Assembly (NCBI RefSeq): GCF_002261265.1
Contig: NZ_NEVK01000006.1
Coordinates: 682,001-746,000 of the forward strand
DNA: 64,000 bases
DNA from: Bordetella genomosp. 7
Lineage (GTDB): Bacteria; Pseudomonadota; Gammaproteobacteria; Burkholderiales; Burkholderiaceae_B
Direction: 5' to 3'
Positions 43,406-52,231 of this stretch are shown here, in pieces; the first letter of the stretch is position 1, and the number at the start of each line of letters is the position of its first letter. The translations under genes and the position numbers were made by a program. The notes under the pieces were generated by a model. That model did no database searches. It saw only the letters and a program-made list of their open reading frames with translations, and was not told the origin of the DNA.

Positions 43406-44857
43406 TCAGCCGCGCGACAGCACGCGGCCTGGGAAGTTGCCGGTGAAAAGGCCATCGGCGTCCCACACCTTGGCGCCGTTGACGTACACATGGTGGATGC
43501 CGCGCGAGCGCTCCATCGGCGTCTCGAACGTCGCGGCGTCGGCCACGGTGGCCGGGTCGAACACCACCAGGTCGGCATAGGCATCCTGCTGGATCACGCC
43601 GCGGTCTTTCAGGCCGAACCGGCTGGCGGTCAGGCCCGTCATCTTCCATACGGCGGTCTCGATGGGAAACAAGCCCAGGTCGCGGCTGTAATGGCCCAGC
43701 ACCCGGGGGAATGTCCCCCACAGGCGCGGATGCGGATGCGTATCGTGCGGCAGCCCGTCCGAACCGATCATGGTGTCGGGAAACGCCATGATGCGCTGCA
43801 CGTCGTCTTCGTCCATCATGAAGTAAATGGCGCCCGCCGGCATCAACTCGTCCACCACGTCCCAGCGATCCTTGCCGCGTTCCCTGGCGATGTCGTCCAG
43901 GTCTTTGCCGGTGTACTGCGGAAACGGCTTGCACCACGTAATGATGGTCCGTGCCGACAGCAGCGCGCGGTCTTTCTTCAGCATGGTCGAGCCGGCGATG
44001 TACGGGTACGCGTCCAGCGAGATTTCCTGGTTCTTCATTGCCTCGGAAATAATGGCCAGCGTCTCGGCGGACCGCCCGAAGTTCTGTCTGCCCATCAACT
44101 TGTGATGCGATATCACTACGGGTACGTCCAGCGTCTTGCCGATGCGGAACGTCTCATTCAGGGCATCGACGATATGGTCGCCTTCGTCGCGCATGTGCGT
44201 GGCGTAGATGCCGTTGTGGGCAGAAAGCGGGCGGCACACTTCGATGATTTCTTCCGTAGTGGCATTCGCCGCCGGCGGGTAGAAGGTGCCCGTGGAAATT
44301 CCGATCGCGCCCGCCTGCATGCCTTCGAGCGCCAGGCGCTGCATGCGGTCGATCTCTTGCGGCGTGGCATTGCGATGCAGGTCCGGCATGATGGCGGCGC
44401 GCAGGGTCGAATGGCCCAGCATGCACGCGCAGTTCACCGCGGGCGGCGAGTCACGCAGCGCCCCCAGATAATCGGCGAAGGTCGAGAACGCATAACTGCC
44501 GCCCAGGTCCAGCAAGTCCAGCGGCGCAGGCGGGCTGTCGTGCAGCAGCGGCGCCAGGCTGATGCCGCAGTTGCCGGTCACGACCGTGGTGACCCCTTGC
44601 GAGATCTTGGGCTCCATGGCGGGCTTGCGCAGCAGCAGGTTGTCGTCATGGGTGTGCGAATCGATGAATCCGGGCGATACGGCCATTCCCGACACATCGG
44701 CCCGATGCGCGGCGACGGCCCGGCTAAGGTCGCCGACGGCGGCGATCCGGTCGCCTCGCACGCCGATGTCGGCGACGAAAGGCTTGGAATTCGTGCCGTC
44801 GACCACCAGGCCGCCCGCCAGGACGAGGTCATACGTTTCATTGGTAGGATGCGTCAT
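43406..44857 (-). CDS. D-aminoacylase (N-acyl-D-amino acid deacylase)
   Basis: This 483-residue amidohydrolase-superfamily enzyme has the zinc site His68-x-His70 in GFIDSHTHDD and Cys97 in TGNCGISLAP, the Cys ligand typical of D-aminoacylases. DAYPYIAGST and IGSDGLPHDTHPHPRLWGTFPRVLG match the family; the Asp of SDG is the expected catalytic base. It removes the acyl group from N-acyl-D-amino acids. Length fits the family (about 480-500). It lies between the transporter ATPases and the carbamoylase, so imported N-blocked D-amino acids are probably opened here. Confidence 0.93.
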   Translation of the reverse strand: MTHPTNETYDLVLAGGLVVDGTNSKPFVADIGVRGDRIAAVGDLSRAVAAHRADVSGMAVSPGFIDSHTHDDNLLLRKPAMEPKISQGVTTVVTGNCGISLAPLLHDSPPAPLDLLDLGGSYAFSTFADYLGALRDSPPAVNCACMLGHSTLRAAIMPDLHRNATPQEIDRMQRLALEGMQAGAIGISTGTFYPPAANATTEEIIEVCRPLSAHNGIYATHMRDEGDHIVDALNETFRIGKTLDVPVVISHHKLMGRQNFGRSAETLAIISEAMKNQEISLDAYPYIAGSTMLKKDRALLSARTIITWCKPFPQYTGKDLDDIARERGKDRWDVVDELMPAGAIYFMMDEDDVQRIMAFPDTMIGSDGLPHDTHPHPRLWGTFPRVLGHYSRDLGLFPIETAVWKMTGLTASRFGLKDRGVIQQDAYADLVVFDPATVADAATFETPMERSRGIHHVYVNGAKVWDADGLFTGNFPGRVLSRG

Positions 44858-44880
44858 ACCCTGCTCCCGCGGAAAATTGA

Positions 44881-45870
44881 CTAGGCAAAATGACACGCCA
44901 CGACGTGGCTGTCGCTGAAACGCCGGGCTGCCGGCTGCGTCTCGGCGCAAACCGCCTGCGCGTTGGGGCAGCGCGTCCGAAAAGCGCAGCCCGACGGCGG
45001 CGACAGCGGGCTGGGAATCTCGCCCGACAGCCGCATGGCCTTGGCCTGGCCCTGGCTGGCTTGCGAAAAGCGCGGCACCGCCGCCATCAAGGCGCGTGTA
45101 TACGGGTGCCGCGGCGTGTTGAAGATCTCGTCGCGCGTGCCGGTTTCCACCACACGCCCCAGGTACATCACGGCCACCGAGTGGCTCAGGTGCCGCACCA
45201 CGCTCAGGTCGTGCGAAATAAACAGATAGGTCAGGCGCAGCGACTTCTGCAGGTCGACCAGAAGGTTGATCACCTGGGCCTGCACCGACACGTCCAGCGC
45301 CGAGACGGGCTCGTCGCACACCACAAACTCGGGCTCCAGCGCCAGGGCCCGCGCGATCACCAGCCGCTGCCGCTGCCCTCCGGAGAACTGGTGCGGGTAC
45401 TTGTCCAGCGAATCGGGCTTCAGGCTCACCAGGCGCAGCAGCTCTTGCAGCCGTTGCTCGATGCTCGCCGAGGGCACGGAAAAGTTGCGCAGGGGCTCGG
45501 CCAGGATAGCGCGCACCCGCATGCGCGGGTTCATCGATGAATACGGATCCTGGAAAATAAACTGGATCTTCCTGCGCAGCTGGCGCAGTTCGCCGTGCGC
45601 CAGTCCGCCGATATCCCGGCCTTCGAACAGCACCTGGCCGCCGGATGGTTCGAGCAGGCGGGCAATGCAGCGGCCCAGGGTGGATTTTCCGCAGCCCGAT
45701 TCGCCAACAATGCTGAAGGTCTCGCCTTTGCGCACCGTGAACGACACGTCGCTCACGGCATTCAATACCGCGTTCTTGCCGCGGCTCCTGACGGTAAAGC
45801 GCTTGCTGAGCCCGACGACCTCCATCTGGACATCGCCATCAGGCGCGGCGCGCATATCTTCGTAAGCCAT
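44881..45870 (-). CDS. Peptide-type ABC ATPase, DppF-like
   Basis: A 329-residue ATPase with Walker [27 protein letters not shown], signature [15 protein letters not shown] and Walker B FVVCDEPVSALD. The C-terminal oligopeptide extension has the Cys-rich block GCAFRTRCPNAQAVCAETQP...HVVACHF, which in related proteins holds an iron-sulfur cluster. It pairs with the DppD-like ATPase 32 bases upstream and energises the importer of this cluster. Confidence 0.93.
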   Translation of the reverse strand: MAYEDMRAAPDGDVQMEVVGLSKRFTVRSRGKNAVLNAVSDVSFTVRKGETFSIVGESGCGKSTLGRCIARLLEPSGGQVLFEGRDIGGLAHGELRQLRRKIQFIFQDPYSSMNPRMRVRAILAEPLRNFSVPSASIEQRLQELLRLVSLKPDSLDKYPHQFSGGQRQRLVIARALALEPEFVVCDEPVSALDVSVQAQVINLLVDLQKSLRLTYLFISHDLSVVRHLSHSVAVMYLGRVVETGTRDEIFNTPRHPYTRALMAAVPRFSQASQGQAKAMRLSGEIPSPLSPPSGCAFRTRCPNAQAVCAETQPAARRFSDSHVVACHFA

Positions 45871-45902
45871 TTTGCTGTTCGCTCAGATGTTCATGGGCGC
45901 GG

Positions 45903-46880
45903 CTAGGCCGCCACGCGGCACCAGTACGTGTGCGCGCCGCCGTCCTGCAGGGGCACTGGCGCGACAGACTGGCAACTATCCACCGCCTGGGGGCAGCGCG
46001 ATGAAAACGCGCAGCCGCGCGCCTGGGGAGTAATGGTGGGCACAATGCCGGGCAGTTCGGCCAGGCGCGGCTGGTCGCCATCCGTGTCCACGAAAGCGGG
46101 CAGCGCGCGTATCAGGGCCTGGGTGTAGGGGTGGCGCGGCCGGTACAGCACATCCGACACCGAGCCCTCTTCTACCTTGGATCCGGCATACATCACCATG
46201 ACGCGGTCACAGGCCTCGGCCACCACGCCCAGGTCGTGCGTGATCAGCACGATGGCCGTGCCCAGCTGCTGCTGGATGTCTTTCAGTATCTGCAGTATCT
46301 GCGCCTGTATCGTCACGTCCAGCGCCGTCGTGGGCTCGTCAGCGATAAGCAGGCGCGGCTTGCATGCCAGGGCGATGGCAATCATGACGCGCTGGCGCAT
46401 TCCGCCCGACAGCTCATACGGATAGTTCGCCAGGCGCTTCTGCGGGTCGGATACCTGCACGAGCTCGAGCAGCCCCTGGGCCTCCGACAATGCCTGCTTG
46501 TACGTCCGGCCCTGGTGGCGCACGATAGATTCGGCGATCTGCCGTCCCACCGTGAACACCGGGTTCAACGACGTCATCGGTTCCTGGAAGATCATCGACA
46601 GCTGGTTGCCGCGCACGCCGCGCATCTGGCGCTCGCTCAAGGCAAGCAGGTTCTGCTGCTCGAAATGCACGGCGCCGCTGACCACCCGCGCCGACTTCGC
46701 GAGCAGCCGCATAATGGCCAGCGACGTGACGCTCTTGCCGCAGCCCGACTCGCCCACGATGCCCAGCGTCTCGCCGCTGCGCACATGGAACGACAGATCA
46801 TTTACAGCCACCACCGTGCGCGCCAGCCCTTCGAAATGCACGCTCAGGTGCTCGACACGCAGAATTTCCTTATCGCTCAT
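45903..46880 (-). CDS. Peptide-type ABC ATPase, DppD-like
   Basis: A 325-residue ATPase with Walker [31 protein letters not shown], signature [15 protein letters not shown] and Walker [13 protein letters not shown]. The tail [16 protein letters not shown] matches the oligopeptide-type C-terminal domain. It is 12 bases after the DppC-like permease gene, and acts with the DppF-like partner. Confidence 0.93.
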   Translation of the reverse strand: MSDKEILRVEHLSVHFEGLARTVVAVNDLSFHVRSGETLGIVGESGCGKSVTSLAIMRLLAKSARVVSGAVHFEQQNLLALSERQMRGVRGNQLSMIFQEPMTSLNPVFTVGRQIAESIVRHQGRTYKQALSEAQGLLELVQVSDPQKRLANYPYELSGGMRQRVMIAIALACKPRLLIADEPTTALDVTIQAQILQILKDIQQQLGTAIVLITHDLGVVAEACDRVMVMYAGSKVEEGSVSDVLYRPRHPYTQALIRALPAFVDTDGDQPRLAELPGIVPTITPQARGCAFSSRCPQAVDSCQSVAPVPLQDGGAHTYWCRVAA

Positions 46881-46892
46881 GACGTCCGTGCC

Positions 46893-47759
46893 TCAGATCT
46901 TCTTGGCCAGCTTGGGGTCCAGCATGTCGCGCAGCCCGTCGCCCAGCATGTTGACGGCCAGCACTGTCATCGCCAGGAACAGGCCCGGGAACAGGATGAT
47001 GTGGAACGCGATCGACAGGAAATTGCGGCCATCGGCCATGATGTTGCCCCAGCTTGGCGTCTGCGGCGGTATGCCCACGCCCAGGAAGCTGAGCACGGCC
47101 TCGGTGATGATCGCCGACGCGGCGATGAAGGTCGCCTGCACCATGAGCGGAGCAAACAGGTTGGGCAGAATATGCATCGCCAGGATCTTGTGCGTGCGCG
47201 TGCCCAGCGCGTGCGCCGCCTCGACGTAGGGCTGGTTGCGTATCGACAGAACCAGCGCGCGCACCAGGCGCACCACGCGCGGCACCTCGGGGATGACGAT
47301 GGCGGCGATCACGGTCAGCAGGCCGCCCCTGAAAACGGCCATCAGGGCAATGGCAAGCAGAATGTTCGGGATGGCCATCAGCCCGTCCATCACCCGCATG
47401 ATCACCATGTCGAGCCTGGAAAAATAGCCCGCCAGCATGCCTATCGCCACGCCCAGCGCCACGCTGAGCACGGCCACGGCGATACCCACCACCAGCGACA
47501 CGCGCGCGCCCCACATCACGCGGGAAAAGATGTCTCGCCCGAGAGCGTCGGTGCCGAATATATGGGCCGCGGACGGCGGCTTCATGCGCGCCAGCGGGTT
47601 GATGTCCAGGGGGTTGTACGGCGCGATGGCCGGCGCGAAGATGGCGACCAGCGCCAGCGCGGCCAGCACCGCGATGCCGATATACATGGCCGGCTGCTGG
47701 CGCAACGCAAAGGCGATGCGCCTGCGGCTGCCGACGGAATGGGAAGCAAGGGCTTGCAT
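46893..47759 (-). CDS. Peptide-type ABC permease, DppC-like
   Basis: This 288-residue inner-membrane protein contains the N-terminal helix YIGIAVLAALALVAIFAPAIAPY, the DppC phrase HIFGTDALGRDIFSRVMWGARVSL and the EAA loop EAAHALGTRTHKILAMHILPN. The start is the ATG of MQALASHSVGS. It follows the DppB-like gene by five bases, and together they form the channel. Confidence 0.92.
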   Translation of the reverse strand: MQALASHSVGSRRRIAFALRQQPAMYIGIAVLAALALVAIFAPAIAPYNPLDINPLARMKPPSAAHIFGTDALGRDIFSRVMWGARVSLVVGIAVAVLSVALGVAIGMLAGYFSRLDMVIMRVMDGLMAIPNILLAIALMAVFRGGLLTVIAAIVIPEVPRVVRLVRALVLSIRNQPYVEAAHALGTRTHKILAMHILPNLFAPLMVQATFIAASAIITEAVLSFLGVGIPPQTPSWGNIMADGRNFLSIAFHIILFPGLFLAMTVLAVNMLGDGLRDMLDPKLAKKI

Positions 47760-47764
47760 GGCGA

Positions 47765-48700
47765 TCAGCTGTCCATACGGGGGTCGAAAATGCGATAGCT
47801 CATGTCTACCAACAGGTTGATGAGCACGTAGACTGCCGACGAAATCAGCAGAACACCCTGTATCACCGGGTAGTCATGGCGCAATACGGCATCTACCGTC
47901 AGCCGACCCAGTCCCGGAATGGCGAACACGGTTTCAGTGACGACCACGCCGCCGATCAACATGGCAACACCCACGCCTATCGTCGTGACGATGGGGTTTG
48001 CGGCGTTCTTCAGCGCGTGCCAGATAACCAGGCGCGAGCCCAGCCCCTTGGCGCGCGCGGTGCGGATGTAGTCTTCGCCCAGCGCCTCCAGCATGGTGGC
48101 GCGCGTCATGCGGGTCAGCAGCGCCATGTACACCAGGCCAAGCGACACACAGGGCAGCACCAGATGCCTGGCGTACGCGCCCAGTCCATCGGACATGGGC
48201 TTGTAGCCCTGCACCGGCAGGGCGCCCATCTTCACCGAGAACACATAGGCCAGCCCGTAGCCGATCAGGAACACCGGTATCGAAAAGGCCACCACCGACC
48301 CCAGCATGATCAGCCGGTCTGTCAGGGAACCGGCCTTCCAGGCGGCAATGATGCCCAGCGGCACGGCCAGGAAAACCGCCAGCACGATGGTAAAGAGCGC
48401 GATGGACAGCGTCGGCCCCATGCGTTGCTGGATAAGCGTCAACACCGGCATTCTGGTCGACGTGGAAACGCCCAGGTCGCCTCGCAGGACGTTGCCGCCC
48501 CACGTCAGGAATTGCTCGATGAGCGGCTTGTCCAGCCCCATGGCGGCGCGGATCTTTTCCACGTCTTCGACGGTGGCGTTGTCTCCCGCCAGCACGGCCG
48601 CCGGGTCTCCCGGCGACATGTGGGCCAGCAGGAAAACAAACACCGCCACCACCGCCATCACCGGGATGGTTGCGACCAGCCTACGTATCAAGTACCGCAA
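47765..48700 (-). CDS. Peptide-type ABC permease, DppB-like
   Basis: This 311-residue permease starts MRYLIRRLVATIPVMAVVAVFVFLLAHMSPGDPA, the typical DppB N-terminus with its periplasmic GDPA motif. The EAA loop reads TARAKGLGSRLVIWHALKN, and FAIPGLGRLTVDAVLRHDYPVIQG precedes the last helices. It is 39 bases after the binding-protein gene. Confidence 0.92.
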   Translation of the reverse strand: MRYLIRRLVATIPVMAVVAVFVFLLAHMSPGDPAAVLAGDNATVEDVEKIRAAMGLDKPLIEQFLTWGGNVLRGDLGVSTSTRMPVLTLIQQRMGPTLSIALFTIVLAVFLAVPLGIIAAWKAGSLTDRLIMLGSVVAFSIPVFLIGYGLAYVFSVKMGALPVQGYKPMSDGLGAYARHLVLPCVSLGLVYMALLTRMTRATMLEALGEDYIRTARAKGLGSRLVIWHALKNAANPIVTTIGVGVAMLIGGVVVTETVFAIPGLGRLTVDAVLRHDYPVIQGVLLISSAVYVLINLLVDMSYRIFDPRMDS

Positions 48701-48739
48701 TTCATCACTCCTTGGGCCGTTTCCCGTGGGCGGGCGCGC

Positions 48740-50323
48740 CTACTTTTTCTCGACGTTCCACATGACGGGGATGCCGATCTTCATCAGATCGGTGTTGGCC
48801 AGCCCGCGCGTGGCGATCACCGGCTTGAACTCGCCCCAGATCACATACGGCACCGTCTCGTAGGCGCGCGCCTGGATCCTGGCGGCAAGCTCCTTGCTCT
48901 TGGCGGGATCGCTTTCGGCGATCCACTGGGCACGCAGCTTGTCGAGTTCTTCATCGCACGGCCAGCCCGGCAGGCCATTGCCGCACGGCGCCGACAGCCA
49001 GGGGTTGGTGACCGGCGTATTGGCGTCGAAGTAGCCGCCATGCGTGATGAAGATGTTCCAACCGCCGTTTTCCGGCGCGTCTTTCTTCAGCCGGCGCGCG
49101 GCAACCGACGCCCAGTCCATGGCCTGCAGGTCGACGTTGAAGCCGGCCTTCTGCAGCGCCTGCGCCAGCACCAGGTTGGCCGGGCTGTTCACGTTGTCGG
49201 TCGGATACAGGATCACGACCTTTTCGTTCTGGTAGCCCGCTTCCTTGAGCAGCTGCCTGGCCTTTTCGAAGTCGGGCTTCTTGTAGGACGCGGCGCCCAC
49301 GTCGGTGGCATAGGGCGAGCTGCACGTGTACATGGACGGGCAGTATTCGGTGCGGTACTTGCCGCCGTAGCCGACCGCCGAAACGAATTCGGCCTGATCG
49401 ATGACGTGGTACATGGCCTGGCGCGCCTTGGCGTTATTGAAAGGCGGATGCAGGGAGTTGGGCACCACCATGCCCTGGGACGCCAGAGCCGGAATCAGGT
49501 TGACCTCGGCATTGCCTTCGAGCACCGGCAGGAAGTCCGGCGTCACGCTCTCGATCATGTCGATCTCGCCGTTCTGCAGCGCGGCGGCGGCCGTGTTGGC
49601 GTCGGGGATATACACCCACTCGACGCGATCTACTTTCACGACCTTGCCGCCGGCCAGGCCGTCGGCGGGCTCGGCGCGCGGCACGTAGTCCGGGTTCTTC
49701 ACGTACACCACTTTGTTGCCCGGAACCCATTCGTCTTTCTTGAACAGGAAGGGGCCCGACCCCACCATTTCGGTGACGGGAATGCTGGGATCGCTGTCTG
49801 CCAGCCGCTTGGGCATGATGAACAGCGGCATGCCCGACGGCTTGGACAGCGCCGCCAGCACCAGGCCGAACGGATTTTCCAGCGTAATCTCGAACGTCCT
49901 GTCGTCCACGACCTTGAGCTTGGCGCCCGCTTTCATCATCAGGCGGCCCAGGGTGTCTTTCTTGGCCCACCGCTCGATCGACGCCACGCAATCGGCAGCC
50001 GTGACGGGAGTGCCGTCATTGAACTTCAGGTTCTCGCGCAGCGTGAACGACCACTGCTTGCCGTCTTCGGACTCCGTCCAGGTATCCACCATCTGCGGGC
50101 GGATCTCGCCCTTGCTGTCCTGGGCGAACAGCGTGTCGAACACCATGTAGCCATGGTTGCGCGTAATGTAGGCCGTGTTGAACAGCGGATCCAGCGTTTT
50201 CAAGTCTGCGGTAGGGGCCAGGCGCACCGTGGTGGCCGACCACGCCGCGCCGCTGGCCAGCAACAGGCCGGCGGCGCCCAGGCTGACGGCCAGCGTTTTC
50301 AGGCAGGCGAAGTCTTTCATCAT
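48740..50323 (-). CDS. ABC importer solute-binding protein, family 5
   Basis: A 527-residue periplasmic binding protein with signal peptide MMKDFACLKTLAVSLGAAGLLLASGAAWSA (cleavage near 29). LKTLDPLFNTAYITRNHGYMVFDTLFA and ESEDGKQWSFTLRENLKFNDGTPVTAADC match SBP family 5. GGAGAG precedes the first ATG. The two neighbouring Cys in the mature part (CPSMYTC) may form a disulfide. Ligands of the family are peptides and related amides; here an N-blocked D-amino acid or D-residue peptide is likely from context. Confidence 0.92.
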   Translation of the reverse strand: MMKDFACLKTLAVSLGAAGLLLASGAAWSATTVRLAPTADLKTLDPLFNTAYITRNHGYMVFDTLFAQDSKGEIRPQMVDTWTESEDGKQWSFTLRENLKFNDGTPVTAADCVASIERWAKKDTLGRLMMKAGAKLKVVDDRTFEITLENPFGLVLAALSKPSGMPLFIMPKRLADSDPSIPVTEMVGSGPFLFKKDEWVPGNKVVYVKNPDYVPRAEPADGLAGGKVVKVDRVEWVYIPDANTAAAALQNGEIDMIESVTPDFLPVLEGNAEVNLIPALASQGMVVPNSLHPPFNNAKARQAMYHVIDQAEFVSAVGYGGKYRTEYCPSMYTCSSPYATDVGAASYKKPDFEKARQLLKEAGYQNEKVVILYPTDNVNSPANLVLAQALQKAGFNVDLQAMDWASVAARRLKKDAPENGGWNIFITHGGYFDANTPVTNPWLSAPCGNGLPGWPCDEELDKLRAQWIAESDPAKSKELAARIQARAYETVPYVIWGEFKPVIATRGLANTDLMKIGIPVMWNVEKK

Positions 50324-50362
50324 TCTTGCTCTCCAGAGACGTTCAAGTATTGCTGCGCGGCA

Positions 50363-51817
50363 TCAGGCAGCCGGCGTGACCAGCGGCCATTTGGGGTAAG
50401 TGATTTTCCGGTAGGGCAGCGCGTGCAGGTCCGACGACACGGAACCCGGTGTGCGCAGGTAGATGACCTGCGCCGCGACCTTGGAAAAATCGGCGTAGAA
50501 GTGCTGCGACGACTTCACCACGATGTACTTGCACTGCGCCAGGTCGATGCCGAACTGTGTAAACAGGTCGCGGCCGACGGCCTGGTTGCGCACCGTGTTC
50601 AACACCATCGTGATGCCTTCGGCCTCGACTACCGCCACGTCGCCGATCAGCGAAGGCGTGTTCGACAGCCCCGTCATGTAGGCATTGCGCTTCAATGCCT
50701 TCACCACACAGTGCACATCCACAGGCTGGCCGGACGCTGGCGACACTTTGCCGCCCACGCGCAACGCAAGCGCGGCGCCCTCGCCGGCGTTCATGCACAG
50801 GCTCACGGCAACAGGGTCCCAGATCGGGCCGATCACGGCGTCGCGCACCTGGTGCGCCAGGAAATCGGCCAGCACAAAAGTCGAATCACTGCCCGCCCCG
50901 CCACCCGCGTTGTCGGCCGAATCCGCCAGCACGGCGGGATATCGCCCGTTCTCGGCCACCAGGCGGATGGCCTCGGCCGTCGTGGGGTTGGGCGTCTGCA
51001 GCGCATCGCGAAAACCGATGATTTCTTCGCCCAGTTCCCGGGCCAGCTGCGTGGCGCGGGCGGCATCGCCGTCCGTGTACACCAGCACCTTGGATCCCAT
51101 GCCGGGCACGTCGCCCCAGGGAAACCCGTGCGCGATGGAAATCGACAGAATGCCGGGCTCCTGCTCCATGCGCAGCAGGCGGTCGACGAAACTGCGCATG
51201 GGCTCGCGGCTCGTGTGCATGATAGAGATCATCTCGCAGTCATACACCCCCAGCGTGGGGCTGGCCTCTCCGCGCACCTTGGCCGCGCATAGATCCACCA
51301 GGTCGTAGGCGCGCTCCAGAATATCGGTATGCGGGTATTCCTTGAAGCACACCAGCACATCGGCGGTCTCGTACATCAGCGGGGTCATGTGGCAATGCGG
51401 GTCGAGCTCGGCGCCGATGACCACTGCGGGCCCGACGATCTCGCGCACCCGGGAAATCAGGTCGCCCTCGCAGTCGTCGTAGCCATCGGCCACCATGGCG
51501 CCATGCAGGCCCAGCACCACCATATCCACCTGGCCCGCGTTCCTGAGGTCCTGCAGTATCTCGTCGCGCAGCGTCTCGTACGCATAACGCGTGGTCAGCC
51601 CTGCCGGCACCGCGCCGGCCACGGTTCCTTCGATAACCGTCCAGCCGTGGGCCCTGGCCCGCTGGCGCGCGGCCCACAGCGGCCCGGAGAACTGCAGCAT
51701 CGTGTCCGGATGCTGACCCGCCGGGTGGTATCCGCGCGCCTTGAACGAATCGATGCCGGTCGGGATGGGCGAAAACGTATTGGTCTCGGTCGACAGCGAT
51801 GCCGTGAAGATCCTCAT
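50363..51817 (-). CDS. M81-family metallopeptidase, MlrC-like
   Basis: This 484-residue protein matches microcystinase C (MlrC) and relatives: the opening MRIFTASLSTETNTFSP, then VVLGLHGAMVADGYDDCEGD with the metal ligands Asp and His, ELDPHCHMT, and ADSADNAGGGAGSDSTFVL. MlrC is a zinc enzyme that cleaves small linear peptides, including ones with beta- or D-residues. It is therefore well placed to open peptides or amides containing D-amino acids. It lies 39 bases before the binding-protein gene and 18 after ridA. Confidence 0.9.
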   Translation of the reverse strand: MRIFTASLSTETNTFSPIPTGIDSFKARGYHPAGQHPDTMLQFSGPLWAARQRARAHGWTVIEGTVAGAVPAGLTTRYAYETLRDEILQDLRNAGQVDMVVLGLHGAMVADGYDDCEGDLISRVREIVGPAVVIGAELDPHCHMTPLMYETADVLVCFKEYPHTDILERAYDLVDLCAAKVRGEASPTLGVYDCEMISIMHTSREPMRSFVDRLLRMEQEPGILSISIAHGFPWGDVPGMGSKVLVYTDGDAARATQLARELGEEIIGFRDALQTPNPTTAEAIRLVAENGRYPAVLADSADNAGGGAGSDSTFVLADFLAHQVRDAVIGPIWDPVAVSLCMNAGEGAALALRVGGKVSPASGQPVDVHCVVKALKRNAYMTGLSNTPSLIGDVAVVEAEGITMVLNTVRNQAVGRDLFTQFGIDLAQCKYIVVKSSQHFYADFSKVAAQVIYLRTPGSVSSDLHALPYRKITYPKWPLVTPAA

Positions 51818-51835
51818 GGCCGTGCTCCTGTAGCG

Positions 51836-52201
51836 TCAGCGGTCCAGGGCCTGGATTTCGATTTCCAGGTCCACGCCCATTGCCAGCTTGGCTTGCACCG
51901 TGGACCGCACCGGCAGGCCCGACTTGAAATACGACCGGTAGGCGTCGTTGAAATCGGCGAACAAGGCCAGGTCGGACAGCCAGACGGTGGCCTTGATCAC
52001 ATCGTCGAATCCCAGGCCCACCTCGGCCAGGCTGTCGGCCAGTCGCTCCATGACGGCGGCGGTCTGCGCCTTGATGTCGCCACGCACAACCTGGCCATCG
52101 CGATCCATCGGGATCTGGCCCGAGAAGAACACAAATCCTCCGGCGCGGATCATCCGCGAGAATGGCAGGCCCAGGGGGGATTCGTATCGTTGAATGCTCA
52201 T
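51836..52201 (-). CDS. RidA family imine deaminase
   Basis: This 121-residue protein has the RidA/YjgF fold: IRAGGFVFFSGQIPMD, MERLADSLAEVGLGFDDVIKATVWLSDL, and LPVRSTVQAKLAMGVDLEIEIQAL, where the Arg of PVRS and the Glu of EIEI are the expected active-site residues. RidA hydrolyses reactive imines and enamines to keto acids. It lies 30 bases after a D-amino-acid dehydrogenase whose direct product is an imine, a strong functional match. I use ATG 52201; a GTG three codons earlier is possible. Confidence 0.92.
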   Translation of the reverse strand: MSIQRYESPLGLPFSRMIRAGGFVFFSGQIPMDRDGQVVRGDIKAQTAAVMERLADSLAEVGLGFDDVIKATVWLSDLALFADFNDAYRSYFKSGLPVRSTVQAKLAMGVDLEIEIQALDR

Positions 52202-52231
52202 GTCGGTCACTCGAAATGGTGTGAAAGGGAA

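Noticed and set aside
47876-51292. A 1138-codon open frame on the plus strand
   Set aside because: It lies antisense to a peptide-importer permease, a binding protein and the MlrC-like gene, all of which show clear motifs. Its translation is rich in His, Arg, Gln and Gly without domains, as expected from codon bias on the opposite strand.
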